The translations under genes were made by a program, and so were the position numbers. From assembly GCF_022829385.1 (NCBI RefSeq), contig NZ_JAKSXX010000123.1, positions 62,001 to 126,000 of the forward strand: 64,000 bases of DNA. Direction: 5' to 3'. Shown here in pieces: positions 27,101-34,723 of this stretch (the stretch's first letter is position 1; each line of letters opens with the position of its first letter). This DNA comes from Methylobacterium sp. J-070 (GTDB lineage: Bacteria > Pseudomonadota > Alphaproteobacteria > Rhizobiales > Beijerinckiaceae). Below the pieces are notes generated by a model. That model did not search any database, had not been told where the DNA came from, and worked only from the letters and a program-made list of their open reading frames with translations.

Positions 27101-27423
27101 TGCTGGTCACCTTCGCCAAGGAGCACCGGGAGGCCACGGGCTGCGGCGCCCTGGAGGCGGCGATCACCGCGGGCGAGACCCGGCTGCGGCCGGTGCTGAT
27201 GACCGCCTCGGCGATGTTTTTGGGCCTCATCCCAATGGCCCTCGGCACCGGCGAGGGCGGCGAGCAGAACGCCGCGCTGGCCCGCGCCGTGATGGGCGGC
27301 ATCGCCTTCGCGACGCCGGCGACGCTGCTGCTGGTGCCGTTCCTCTACGTGCTGATGCGCAATGGCCCGGCCCAGCCGGTGGCGGATTACTTGGATACGG
27401 AGGGCCAGCCGGCTGCGGCCTAG
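24118..27423 (+). CDS. RND-family efflux transporter permease (HAE1/AcrB type)
   Basis: A 1101-residue inner-membrane proton-drug antiporter. Twelve helices and two large periplasmic loops can be traced: the first helix is LKFRITTYVLAVLMMLGGVGAI, and the helix-4 proton-relay motif is GGLALAVGILVDDATVAIEN with the Asp pair. The usual second half begins near VGLLHAVLRHRIVTLG. Between the halves is a charged linker with a 12-base tandem repeat. No membrane-fusion protein or outer-membrane channel gene is adjacent, so partners would have to be encoded elsewhere. Substrates unknown. Confidence 0.93.
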   Translation: MGLVLYALKFRITTYVLAVLMMLGGVGAILVTPKDVLPVVDIPVVVVVWTYTGLSAPEMEQRITTYAEYGISNNVNNIRRMESTTLQGTAVQRIYFDPTVSIDLAIAQVVSSTNSIRAVMPTGTQPPVIVRYSASSVPVIQLALTSAKQSLNEVYDYAQYRIRQTLAQVPGSTLPSPFGGAPRQIMVDLDLNALQALGLTPLDVTNAMTAQNLTVPSGLAKIGEQQYPVQLNATPPSIETLNLAPIKVVAGQPVLMRDVAYVRDGGPPQINVVSADGNQAVLMQIIKNGNASTLNVVNNVKAAMPTIRAAAPEGLSIKQLFDQSVFVSNAIEGVLHEALTAAALTGLAILLFLGSWRSTIIVLISIPLCVMTSLAVLAALGETVNVMTLGGLALAVGILVDDATVAIENTYRLFEEGEEFRESVVHGAAGIAKPALISTLAICAAFTAVFALTDTPKYLFTPQALAVVFAMLTSYLLSRTLVPLLIDVIVAPEYRRKHAKNRDEHRDEHRDEDRAAGAPRRGRIARAVGLVGGPLLRLAGRLHGGFERGFTRFHRGYVGLLHAVLRHRIVTLGVVGGVLGMTGALFVFVGQDYFPQIEASQMTMHLRTRTGMRIETTRQVFAQVEDTVREVIPRDEIDQILQNIGLPSNNYNFAFSDGSFVSYNDGQMLISLKEGHGSVAGYMKRLRAVLMKRFPDMTVYFQPADMITQILNFGVITPIDVQVSGRHKEKDLEVAQRIVQRLKHTKGLVDVHLQQIVNEPQFYVDVDRRLASELGLTEQQVAQNMNISLSGSYQVTPNFWPDPKTGIPYQLWVQTPEYRNSSLTDLRNTPMFVRAAATSGSGPGVLTLLSSLADLRRTPTQTMISHVNIQPTFDIYAAVQDRDLGAVARDIDAIVQDEQKNLEAPDKIVVRGQIENMRSAFFRLEIGLGIALIAVYLLMAVNYQTWGDPFVVIAALPMAFCGITFALFVTGTTFSIPSIFGAIMSVGIASANSILLVTFAKEHREATGCGALEAAITAGETRLRPVLMTASAMFLGLIPMALGTGEGGEQNAALARAVMGGIAFATPATLLLVPFLYVLMRNGPAQPVADYLDTEGQPAAA
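25621..25656 (+). repeat. Three tandem 12-base units inside the RND gene
   Basis: CGGGACGAGCAC occurs twice in a row and then as CGGGACGAGGAC, giving the peptide RDEHRDEHRDED in the cytoplasmic linker between the two halves of the pump. In-frame unit length means copy number could change without loss of the reading frame. Confidence 0.85.
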
Positions 27424-27446
27424 GGCGCTGCGGCATCCGCCGCGTC

Positions 27447-27470
27447 TCCCTCCCCCGCGGAGGGGAGGGA
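27447..27470. terminator. Convergent terminator hairpin between RND gene and cynS
   Basis: TCCCTCCCC at 27447-27455 pairs with GGGGAGGGA at 27462-27470 around CGCGGA. It stands midway in the 62-base gap between two converging genes, and shares its stem with the hairpins at 17048 and 52033. Confidence 0.6.
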
Positions 27471-27485
27471 AGCGTCTTCGGCGGC

Positions 27486-27974
27486 TCACCCCTCCTTGAA
27501 CCCGTACTCCGGCGTGGCGTCGTCGTTGCCGTAGTACTTGTACGGCAGGAACTTGCCCGACATCGTCAGCTTCACCCGGTCGCCCTTGTTGTTGGCCTCG
27601 CGGGCCATGTCCATGTTGAAGTCGATCGCCGACATGATGCCGTCGCCGAACTCCTCCTGGATCAGTTCCTTGAAGGTCGTGCCGTAGACCATGACCAGCT
27701 CGTAGAACCGGTAGATCAGCGGGTCGCTGGGCGGCATCGTGGGGATCGAGCCCCGGTAGGGCGCCTCGTTGAGCATCCGCTCCTCGGCGGCGGCGAGGCC
27801 GAACAGCTCCGCCGCGCGCTTCGCCTGCGCCTTCGGCAGCTTCATCTGGCCCAGGCAGGCGGCCGTGATCAGGAAGGGCGAGAGCCCGCCGATCTCCGCG
27901 TGGATGTGCTTCCACGTCCAGCCCTTCTCGCGCTTGATGTCGAGCAACTTCTCGGTGAGGTCTTCGCGCTTCAT
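27486..27974 (-). CDS. cynS: Cyanate hydratase (cyanase)
   Basis: Converts cyanate and bicarbonate to ammonia and carbon dioxide. The 162 residues have a helical N-terminal domain and the conserved C-terminal decamer-forming domain. The catalytic residues can be placed as Arg89 and Glu92 in YRFYELVMVYG and Ser115 in DGIMSAIDFN, with the same spacing as Arg96, Glu99 and Ser122 of E. coli. No cynT carbonic anhydrase or cynR regulator is beside it. It could allow use of cyanate as nitrogen source or detoxify it. Confidence 0.97.
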   Translation of the reverse strand: MKREDLTEKLLDIKREKGWTWKHIHAEIGGLSPFLITAACLGQMKLPKAQAKRAAELFGLAAAEERMLNEAPYRGSIPTMPPSDPLIYRFYELVMVYGTTFKELIQEEFGDGIMSAIDFNMDMAREANNKGDRVKLTMSGKFLPYKYYGNDDATPEYGFKEG

Positions 27975-28225
27975 CCTTCACTCCCTGTCGATCGTTGTGC
28001 CGGTTCCGGTCGGGCCGGCGCCCGGGCGGCCCGGGCGGCCCGGGCGGCCGCGCCCGCTCGGCAAGCGGTGTGCCAAGCGCCCCGCCGGGACGGCGGTCGG
28101 CGACGGATGCCCGGGAGCGTGGTTTCGATGCACCGGGCAGGCGGGAAGCGCACGGCCATGGGCGGAAACGCTTGCATCCGTGGCGTGTTTCCCGACCATG
28201 CGCCCTCTGGTCTCGGAGGCGGGTT

Positions 28226-29815
28226 TTGGACGGAGACGATCGGGACGGGCGGAATGCCGGCGGGGAGGGGGGCGCATCCGCGCCGCCCGCGCCCTGGGAA
28301 TTCGTGCTGCCGGAGGAGACCGCCACCGAGGATCTCGGCCTGTTCCTCTCCGAGTTCCTGCTCCCGGGCGACATCGTGGCGCTCTCCGGAGGCCTGGGCG
28401 GCGGCAAGACGACGCTCGCCCGCGCGGTGATCCGGGAACTCACCGGCGACCCGCGGCTGGAGGTGCCGAGCCCGACCTTCACGCTGATCCAGCCCTACGC
28501 GGGCCGGGACGGCCGCGCCATCGTCCACGCCGACCTCTACCGGCTGCGCGACCCCGACGAACTGGTCGAGCTCGGCTTCGACGAGATGGCCGAGGACGCC
28601 GTCACCCTGGTCGAGTGGCCCGACCGGATGCCGCCCCGCGCCGGCCCGGTGCTCACCGTGGACCTGTCCCTGCGGGCGGAATTCGGCCCCGGGGCGCGAC
28701 TGGCGCGGATCGACGGCACCGGCGGCATGCGCGCCCGCCTCGACCGGGCCCGGGCGGTGCGGCGGCTCCTCGACCGCAGCGGCTGGGACATCGCCGAGCG
28801 CGCGCTGATGCAGGGCGACGCCTCGTCCCGGGCCTACGAGCGCCTGACCAAGCCCGACGGCGGCAGCGCGGTGCTGATGATCGCCCCGCCCCGCCCCGAC
28901 GGGCCGCCGGTCCGCGACGGCAAGCCCTACAGCGCGATCGTGCATCTCGCCGAGAGCGTCCACGCCTTCGTGGCCCTGGACCGGGGGCTGCGCGCGCTCG
29001 GCTTCTCGGCCCCGAAGATCTACGGCGAGGACCTCGCCGAGGGCCTGCTGATCCTGGAGGATCTCGGCAGCGAGCCGATGATCGAGGCCGGCGCCCCGCG
29101 GCCCGAGCGCTACGCCGAGGCGGTGCGCCTGCTCGCCAAGCTCCACGCCACGCCGCTGCCCGCGGTCCTGCCGGTGGCGGACGGGATCGACCACGTGCTG
29201 CCCGCCTACGACACGGAGGCGCTGCTGTTCGAGGCGGAGCTGATGCCCGACTGGTACGCGCCCGCGATCCGGGACGTCACCCTGCCGGCGGCGGCGCGGG
29301 CGGCGTTCGTGGACCTGTGGCGCGAGGCCCTGGCGGGCGCGATCCCGGACCGGCCGACCTGGACGCTGCGCGACTACCACTCCCCCAACCTGATCTGGCT
29401 GCCCGAGCGCGAAGGGCTGGAGCGGGTCGGGGTGATCGACTTCCAGGATGCCGTGATGGGCCATCCGGCCTACGACGTGGCCTCGCTGCTTCAGGATGCC
29501 CGGGTCGACGCCAGCGCGGAGTTCGAGTTGCGGCTGCTGGGCCTCTATGCCCGCGAGCGCCGGGGCCGGGACGCGGCCTTCGACGTCGGCGCGTTCGCCA
29601 CCGCCTACGCGCTGCTGGCCGCGCAGCGCGCCACCAAGATCCTCGGCATCTTCGCCCGGCTCGACCGGCGCGACGGCAAGCCCGGCTACCTCGCGCACCT
29701 GCCGCGGATCGAGGGCTACCTCGTCCGCAACCTCGCGCACCCGGCGCTGGCGCCGCTGCGGGCCTGGCACGCGGAACACCTGCCGGGCCTCGTCGCTCCT
29801 GCTCCCGAACCCTGA
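28226..29815 (+). CDS. tsaE: TsaE ATPase fused to AmgK-like sugar kinase
   Basis: A two-domain protein of 529 residues. Residues 25-165 are TsaE, the ATPase needed to make the t6A37 modification of tRNA: Walker A GGLGGGKT at 55-62 and HADLYRL at 101-107. Residues from about 175 form an aminoglycoside-phosphotransferase-fold kinase: MQGDASSRAYERL, the catalytic LRDYHSPNLIWL and IDFQDAVMGHPAYDVASLL. That subfamily includes AmgK, the anomeric N-acetylmuramate/N-acetylglucosamine kinase. TTG at 28226 is chosen as start, with GGAGG six bases upstream. The MurU-like gene follows after 19 bases, supporting the AmgK reading. Confidence 0.9.
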   Translation: MDGDDRDGRNAGGEGGASAPPAPWEFVLPEETATEDLGLFLSEFLLPGDIVALSGGLGGGKTTLARAVIRELTGDPRLEVPSPTFTLIQPYAGRDGRAIVHADLYRLRDPDELVELGFDEMAEDAVTLVEWPDRMPPRAGPVLTVDLSLRAEFGPGARLARIDGTGGMRARLDRARAVRRLLDRSGWDIAERALMQGDASSRAYERLTKPDGGSAVLMIAPPRPDGPPVRDGKPYSAIVHLAESVHAFVALDRGLRALGFSAPKIYGEDLAEGLLILEDLGSEPMIEAGAPRPERYAEAVRLLAKLHATPLPAVLPVADGIDHVLPAYDTEALLFEAELMPDWYAPAIRDVTLPAAARAAFVDLWREALAGAIPDRPTWTLRDYHSPNLIWLPEREGLERVGVIDFQDAVMGHPAYDVASLLQDARVDASAEFELRLLGLYARERRGRDAAFDVGAFATAYALLAAQRATKILGIFARLDRRDGKPGYLAHLPRIEGYLVRNLAHPALAPLRAWHAEHLPGLVAPAPEP

Positions 29816-29834
29816 CCACCGGATCCGTGACCGC

Positions 29835-30575
29835 ATGAGCGAGCCCAGCCCCGCCGTCAGCCGCGCCTTCGTCCTGGCCGCGGGCCTGGGCAAGCGCATG
29901 CGGCCGGTGACCGCCACGGTGCCGAAGCCCCTGGTGGAGGTGGCCGGCAAGACGCTCCTGGACCATGCCCTGGACCGGATCGCCGAGGCCGGGATCGGGA
30001 CCGCGGTCGTCAACGTCCACTACCTCGCCGACCTGATCGAGGGGCACCTCGCCCGCCGGACCGGCGCGCCGGACACGCGCGTGTCCGACGAGCGCGCGGC
30101 GCTTCTGGAGACGGGCGGCGGCATCCGCAAGGCGCTGCCGGTCCTCGGCGCCGCGCCCTTCGTGGTGCTGAATTCGGACTCGTTCTGGCTCGAGGGGCCG
30201 ACCTCCAACCTGCGCCGGCTGGTCGACGCCTGGGACGGGGCGCGCATGGACGGCCTCCTGCTGGTGGCGCCCACCGCCACGAGCCTCGGCTACGAGGGGG
30301 CCGGGGATTTCGTGATGGACCCGGACGGCCGCCTGGAGCGGCGCGGCGAGCGCGAGGTGGCACCCTTCATCTACGCGGGCGTGGCGATCCTGGATCCGGC
30401 CCTGTTCACCGGCACGCCGGAGGGGGCGTTCTCGCTCAACCTGCTGTTCGACCGGGCGATCGCGACGGGCCGGCTGTTCGGGATGCGCCTCGACGGCCAG
30501 TGGCTGCATGTCGGCACCCCGGAGGCGATCCGGGCCGCGGAGGAGCGGGTGAAGGCGAGCGCCCGGACGCCGTAG
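29835..30575 (+). CDS. murU: MurU-like nucleotidyltransferase
   Basis: A 246-residue sugar-1-phosphate nucleotidyltransferase. The N-terminal AFVLAAGLGKRMRPVTATVPKPLVEVAG is the nucleotide-binding signature with the catalytic Arg and Lys; VLNSDSFWLEGP holds the metal-binding Asp; DGQWLHVGTPEAI ends the fold. MurU makes UDP-MurNAc from MurNAc-1-phosphate, bypassing MurA (the fosfomycin target). The pairing with an AmgK-like kinase points to MurU rather than to mannose- or glucose-1-phosphate transferases, which have the same motifs. Confidence 0.85.
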   Translation: MSEPSPAVSRAFVLAAGLGKRMRPVTATVPKPLVEVAGKTLLDHALDRIAEAGIGTAVVNVHYLADLIEGHLARRTGAPDTRVSDERAALLETGGGIRKALPVLGAAPFVVLNSDSFWLEGPTSNLRRLVDAWDGARMDGLLLVAPTATSLGYEGAGDFVMDPDGRLERRGEREVAPFIYAGVAILDPALFTGTPEGAFSLNLLFDRAIATGRLFGMRLDGQWLHVGTPEAIRAAEERVKASARTP

Positions 30576-30710
30576 CGCCGGCGCCCGGCACCGGCGCGGC
30601 GATGGCGGTTTCGCGGGAGGCCGACTTCCCGCCAAGTGTCTTGCCAAGCCCGATCCGAGCCTCTAGAAGCCCCCTCACACCGGCGGTCCGAGGGGCCGCC
30701 GCCGTGTCAG

Positions 30711-30787
30711 GCGCCCGTAGCTCAGCTGGATAGAGCACCAGACTACGAATCTGGGGGTCAGAGGTTCGAATCCTTTCGGGCGCGCCA
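30711..30787 (+). tRNA. tRNA-Arg (anticodon ACG)
   Basis: A full cloverleaf can be drawn. The acceptor stem is GCGCCCG with CGGGCGC, then discriminator G and an encoded CCA at 30785-30787. The D arm is GCTCAGCTGGATAGAGC. The anticodon stem is CCAGA/TCTGG with loop CTACGAA, giving anticodon ACG (usually deaminated to ICG to read CGU, CGC and CGA). The T loop is GGTTCGAATCC. No integrase or repeated 3-prime end was seen nearby, so it is not marked as an attachment site. Confidence 0.97.
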
Positions 30788-30970
30788 TCTCCTACATTTC
30801 ACTCCCCGACATGGCCGGCGTGACGCTGCGGATCGCGGCGGGACTGCGTCTGTCGCGCCCTCCGGATCCGCGCGAGGCGAACCGATTAACCTGTCGACAG
30901 CTTCGGCGCGCCGGAACCGCTCAGCCGCGCGGGCGTCCTCTTGATGGCGTTGACCGACGGGGAGGCCATC

Positions 30971-31129
30971 ATGATGTCGCTGGGCGTGTACTGCGGCGTG
31001 GCGGGCATCGGCATGGCGGCCGGATCGCTCTGGTATCCACGCTATCGCGCCATCCTCGAGGTGATGGGCGGCAGTCTGTTTCTGGCGGGTCTCGGCTTCG
31101 CGGGCGCGAACTTCGCGCTGGCGTCCTGA
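30971..31129 (+). CDS. Small two-helix membrane protein
   Basis: A 52-residue protein, MMSLGVYCGVAGIGMAAGS followed by WYPRYR and a second hydrophobic stretch VMGGSLFLAGLGFAGANFAL. GGGGAGG stands five bases before the first of two ATGs, which is why this start is preferred over an ATG 30 bases upstream. No family recognised. First member of a run of small proteins that extends to about 36.1 kb. Confidence 0.6.
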   Translation: MMSLGVYCGVAGIGMAAGSLWYPRYRAILEVMGGSLFLAGLGFAGANFALAS

Positions 31130-31563
31130 TCGCCTTCGGCAACCGATTGCCACGCTCAGCCAAACCGTCCTGCTTCCACGGCTTCTGACTGCAAGGTCCC
31201 CGACGGCCTGGGTCCTTGGCCGATCGCCGCCGCGTCCGCGCGGCATGGGTGGCGACGGAACTCGCCCCCCACGAGCCGCCGCGCCGAGGGACGCTTCGGT
31301 CAGGCCTTTGGTCATGCCCCTCGGGATCGATCCGGCCCGGTCGGGCCATCCCGGCGGAACACCGCCAATGGGGTGCCGACCGGTGCGGGTGCGCGGTTCC
31401 TGCGCGGCCGTGGCGGGGGCGTTCGTGTCCGGCCCCGCACGTAGCCCCGTTCCGCCCGCTCGGATCGTCGGACGTGTCTGCTGGGGAGCTGAATACGGGA
31501 TTGCCATAATTACTCCATGGATGCGTCGTCTCCTCGACTGTATTCCCTCCGGGAGGAGCGGCC
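31130..31563. other. 434-base stretch without a recognised gene
   Basis: No frame here looks protein-like on either strand. A short AT-rich patch at about 31490-31516 (GGATTGCCATAATTACTCC) just before the next small gene is a plausible promoter area. Confidence 0.4.
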
Positions 31564-31743
31564 ATGCCCAGTCTGCCGAACCACATTCGTCGACAACGGG
31601 ACATCAAGACGGCCAGAGAGAAGGCGCATATCGACGGCGCGGACCGGCTTTGGGCGCGGGTGGAAGCCGAACGCCGCGCCCTCAACCAGTCCGCCATGCT
31701 GGTGCAGGTGCTGCTCCTGGCGCACGACAAGTCGATCTGCTGA
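31564..31743 (+). CDS. Small charged helical protein
   Basis: A 59-residue frame starting MPSLPNHIRRQRDIKTAREK, with an Arg/Lys/Glu-rich helical body and a hydrophobic end (SAMLVQVLLLAHDK). GGGAGGAG stands five bases before the ATG, the strongest ribosome site in this region, which is the main support. Soluble, no family recognised. The amphipathic C-terminal stretch might bind a partner or membrane. Confidence 0.55.
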   Translation: MPSLPNHIRRQRDIKTAREKAHIDGADRLWARVEAERRALNQSAMLVQVLLLAHDKSIC

Positions 31744-31795
31744 CGGCGTGCCCCAGGACCCCGCGCGACACCACGGAGCGTGAGGGAAGCCGACC

Positions 31796-32023
31796 ATGCC
31801 TGTCACGACCCTGATCCTGTTCGGCCTTGCCCTGGTCGCCGCGCTCCTCATGGCGATCGGCTGGTGGGTCGATCCGTCGGCACCGTCGCCTTGGGACTGG
31901 TTTGTCGCCAAGATCACCGAAGGCGGCCTCTGGACGGGTCTGGCCCTGTCGCTGGTGGCGGTCGTCTATTTCGGCTGGCGGGGCCGCCGGGCGGGCGGCA
32001 AGGCCGATGGTCCGCCCGACTGA
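31796..32023 (+). CDS. Small two-helix membrane protein
   Basis: A 75-residue protein with two clear membrane helices (TLILFGLALVAALLMAIGWWV and WTGLALSLVAVVYFGW) separated by a short Pro/Asp loop, and a basic then acidic tail. A GAGGGAAG lies upstream of the ATG. It follows the charged small protein by 52 bases. No family recognised. Confidence 0.6.
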   Translation: MPVTTLILFGLALVAALLMAIGWWVDPSAPSPWDWFVAKITEGGLWTGLALSLVAVVYFGWRGRRAGGKADGPPD

Positions 32024-32149
32024 CGGGCCGCACCAGCCGCGTCGCCGACCACGACAGAGGCCCGGGATGCGGCCGAGGAGCCCCCGAGAGCGCGGCGATC
32101 CGGATCAGGGAGGGTTGCCGCCGGATGGCGCAAGGCGCAGGACGGAGAC

Positions 32150-32332
32150 ATGAGACGGCTTCCCTCAATCCCCGCCCGCATGGTCCTTCTCGCGCTGGCG
32201 ATCGCGCTCGCAGCCGGTCTGGCGGATTGGGCGCTGTTTCTGCCGGACAGCCCCTTCGATGCAGGGATCGATACGGTCATCGCGGGCGGCTCGGCGACCG
32301 CGTTCATCCTGCCCCTGCTGTTCTCGACCTGA
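32150..32332 (+). CDS. Small hydrophobic membrane protein
   Basis: A 60-residue protein, MRRLPSIPARMVLLALAIAL with a basic start and two membrane stretches, the second being VIAGGSATAFILPLLF. GGAG stands only two bases before the ATG, so translation may be weak or the start may be the internal ATG. No family recognised. Confidence 0.5.
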   Translation: MRRLPSIPARMVLLALAIALAAGLADWALFLPDSPFDAGIDTVIAGGSATAFILPLLFST

Positions 32333-32604
32333 GTCGGGACCGAGCCGATCTGCTGCGCCGTGGTGGAGGTGCTGAAGCCCGATCGACCGTGATGCCTCCC
32401 GAAGACCACCGGATTGTGCGCGGGAGCGCCGACCCGGCATCGCTCATCGCGGCCACTCCGACCGCGACCGCCCGACCCGCCCGGGGGTATGGAAAGGCCC
32501 AGATAGGCCGGCTCCGATCGAACGCGAGGCCTCCGCAAGACCGGGTGACGGAGGGTCGACGGCGTCCGTGGGAACGCCCGCACCGGCCCACGGGGCGGGC
32601 CGCC

Positions 32605-32844
32605 TCAGTGCAGCCGGGGGCGCCGGGCATCGGCCCGCACCTCGATCTGTGCGGCCACCAGGGCACCGATGCGCCGCGCCGCCTCCGGGCTGGAGAACAT
32701 GGGCTCGGACCGCTCGAGGGCGAGCCCCGCGTTGACGCCGTAGATCGCCCAGGCCCACGGTCGTGGACCGCTCCCGCACAGCTGCGCCTCGACCCGCAGG
32801 CTGCGACCGAGGCCTCCGATCATGATCGTGGGTGCATGTCTCAT
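32605..32844 (-). CDS. Hypothetical protein, possible sequence family of the genus
   Basis: A 79-residue leftward frame: MRHAPTIMIGGLGRSLRVE, then GPRPWAWAIYGVNAGLALERSEPMFSSPEAARRIG. The WAWAIYG-x-N/D core with a following SPEAARRIGALVA helix looks like a small recurring Methylobacterium family, judged only from memory. The start is uncertain because no good ribosome site is seen. Confidence 0.45.
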   Translation of the reverse strand: MRHAPTIMIGGLGRSLRVEAQLCGSGPRPWAWAIYGVNAGLALERSEPMFSSPEAARRIGALVAAQIEVRADARRPRLH

Positions 32845-33065
32845 CCGGCAGTCCGATCTTCCGCGTGCGTGGGGCGGCCGCAGGCTCCGGCACGGGACGG
32901 CGCGTTCCTGATCGAAGGCCCCGTCCACCCGCGCCTGGCTGCCGTCGGCCGCCATCGCGGGGGATCGGCGGTCGGCCTATCGCCGTGCGCAGGCGGCGAA
33001 ACGACACCGGAGCTTAAGCTTACCGGCTCACCCTGCCGGCATCGTGGTGCGTCCCGGTGTCGTCG

Positions 33066-33224
33066 ATGTCCCTCCCGCTGCTCCTGGCCCTCGCCGCCGG
33101 TGCCCTGTGCCTCGGGCCGCTGCTCGCCTTCGTGCCGAAGCGCCGGTGGTGCGGACGCGCTGGATTGGAAGCCCTGGACGAAGACGATTTCTTCGAGGCC
33201 TACCGCCCCAGCGCCTGCCCGTGA
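33066..33224 (+). CDS. Small single-pass membrane protein (weak)
   Basis: A 52-residue frame, MSLPLLLALAAGALCLGP with one hydrophobic helix, then KRRWCGRAG and an acidic EALDEDDFFEAYRP tail. The basic-then-acidic cytoplasmic tail after a clean helix looks genuine, but there is no ribosome site and codon composition does not distinguish it from background. Confidence 0.4.
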   Translation: MSLPLLLALAAGALCLGPLLAFVPKRRWCGRAGLEALDEDDFFEAYRPSACP

Positions 33225-33370
33225 CGGGCCGGCCGCGCGAGGGCGCGGCGACGGCCGCCTGACCGCGGCGCGCCGAACCCGGATTGCCCAAGGGGGGATC
33301 CGGTCACGCGCAGTCCGAAAGCCAGCCGTGCCTGCGCAGGGCTGGCTTCGCGGTTCCGCGGGGGCGGCCG

Positions 33371-33646
33371 TCAGTACCCGTAATCGCGATAGCCGTAGGG
33401 ACGGCCGTAGCCGCGACCGTAGGCGCTCGGGCGGTAGCCCTCGCCGTAGCCGCGCCGATAGCCGCGACCGTAACCGTAGCCGTGATGGCGATAGGCCTGG
33501 CTCGCCAGGGCGCCGGCCGCGAGACCGCCGACCACGCCGGCGGCGATCGCGCCTTCGCCGCGCGCCTGAGCCGGCGCACCGCCGACGGCTGCGACGCCGA
33601 TGAGGGCCGCCGCCGACAGGGCGGCGATCTTGGTGATGACGCGCAT
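33371..33646 (-). CDS. Secreted Tyr/Gly/Arg-rich small protein
   Basis: 91 residues. A signal peptide (MRVITKIAALSAAALIGVAAVGGAPAQA) is followed by a Gly/Ala-rich stretch ([18 protein letters not shown]) and then a tail of repeated GYGRGY, RRGYGEGY, YGRGYGRPY units ending DYGY. GGAG stands seven bases before the start. Probably periplasmic or outer-surface. Such Tyr/Gly repeats occur in small alphaproteobacterial stress and surface proteins of unknown function. Confidence 0.75.
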   Translation of the reverse strand: MRVITKIAALSAAALIGVAAVGGAPAQARGEGAIAAGVVGGLAAGALASQAYRHHGYGYGRGYRRGYGEGYRPSAYGRGYGRPYGYRDYGY

Positions 33647-33845
33647 TGCTCAACTCCGATTGAATGATCGTGGGCCACAAACGGACCGGGCCGGCAAATG
33701 GTTGCCTCTATTCCGAGCCATCCGACCCGCATTCGCTGCCGATTTCCAGAAGCGTTAATCGACCCGCTGGCATTAATCGGCGCGCTGACCCGGAACTGTT
33801 CGATGACCGATCCCGTTGGAGCTTCGATCAGGGAGGACATCAGTC

Positions 33846-34034
33846 ATGAAGTACCTAACCATTGCGGCCTCGGTCCTGGCTTTTGGCCTGCTTGCAGGGT
33901 CCTCGGCTGAAGCCAAGGGCTGCCTGAAGGGTGCGGTCGTCGGCGGCGTAGCCGGACATATGGCGGGTCACGGCAAGATGGGTGCCGCCGCGGGCTGCGC
34001 GGTCGGCCATCACCGGGCCAACAAGAAGAGCTGA
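33846..34034 (+). CDS. Small exported glycine-zipper protein
   Basis: 62 residues. A signal peptide ends at AEAKG; the mature part has the glycine-zipper pattern GAVVGGVAGHMAGHGKMGAAAGCAVG, able to form closely packed helices or membrane pores, and a basic tail (HHRANKKS). GGAGG stands nine bases before the ATG. Related short 17 kDa-antigen/OmpA-like glycine zippers are common in alphaproteobacteria. Function unknown. Confidence 0.7.
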   Translation: MKYLTIAASVLAFGLLAGSSAEAKGCLKGAVVGGVAGHMAGHGKMGAAAGCAVGHHRANKKS

Positions 34035-34126
34035 CGCGGATGGCGGCGCTCCAGCGTGATGATCGCTGAAGCGCTGCGCCCGCGGAGACGATTTTCTGGA
34101 CAGTCGAGCCCTCAAGGAGACGTGAC

Positions 34127-34213
34127 ATGCTGACAGGTAGCCTCTTGTGGCTCATCGGGATCCCGATCCCTGTCATCATCCTGCTGTGGTTCTTCTTCCT
34201 GCGCGGCCGCTGA
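34127..34213 (+). CDS. 28-residue hydrophobic membrane peptide
   Basis: MLTGSLLWLIGIPIPVIILL and WFFFLRGR: one membrane helix with a basic end and little else. AAGGAG lies seven bases before the ATG, which makes translation credible. Similar GIPIPVIILLW peptides occur in related genomes as far as I recall. Possibly a membrane-stress or regulatory micropeptide. Confidence 0.55.
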   Translation: MLTGSLLWLIGIPIPVIILLWFFFLRGR

Positions 34214-34334
34214 CGCCGTCGCGTTAAACCGGTCCGGGCATCCCGGCCGGGGGCCGCCCGTGCCGTCGGCCTCCGCCGCCGCACGGTACCCGCGACCGGG
34301 TTGCCGGACGCGGGGGCTCGGCTATCCTTCCGGA

Positions 34335-34622
34335 ATGCGCACAGCCCTCGCCGCCCTCGCTCTCATGACGGCAACCGGTGGGGCCCGCGCCGCTGAACCG
34401 AACCCCAAACAGCTCATCAAGGCATACGCCGTCGCCGATGAGTCCTGTCGCGGAGCACAGGGCGATGTCGGCGCGGCCGAGTGCGAGCGTCGGGCGCGGC
34501 TGGCTGCCCGGCTCAATCAGATCGGATGGTGCTACGGTAAGAAGAGCCAGGAACGCTCCGAATACAGATGGCACCACTGCACGCCGCATTCGCTCAACAC
34601 GACCGATCTGGAACCGCGGTGA
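34335..34622 (+). CDS. Exported small protein, four or more Cys
   Basis: 95 residues with a signal peptide (ALAALALMTATGGARAAEP) and a mature part of about 75 residues: IKAYAVADESCRGAQGDVGAAECERRARLAARLNQIGWCYGKKSQ, then HHCTP. Four Cys could form disulfides in the periplasm. The mature start resembles small alphaproteobacterial proteins of unknown function annotated near catabolic loci. Start chosen at the signal peptide. Confidence 0.65.
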   Translation: MRTALAALALMTATGGARAAEPNPKQLIKAYAVADESCRGAQGDVGAAECERRARLAARLNQIGWCYGKKSQERSEYRWHHCTPHSLNTTDLEPR

Positions 34623-34723
34623 CCCTCCGCCCGCCGGCCGGCGCGCTCGCGCCGCCGCGCAAGCATTGCAGGGTCGCGAAATGGGCGTATGAGTATTGGC
34701 TGTAGCTCAATGAGGGCCTAGCC

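Noticed and set aside
30711..30787. tRNA-Arg as an integration site for a genomic island
   Set aside because: No integrase, no direct repeat of the tRNA 3-prime end within the next few kb, and no phage or plasmid gene.
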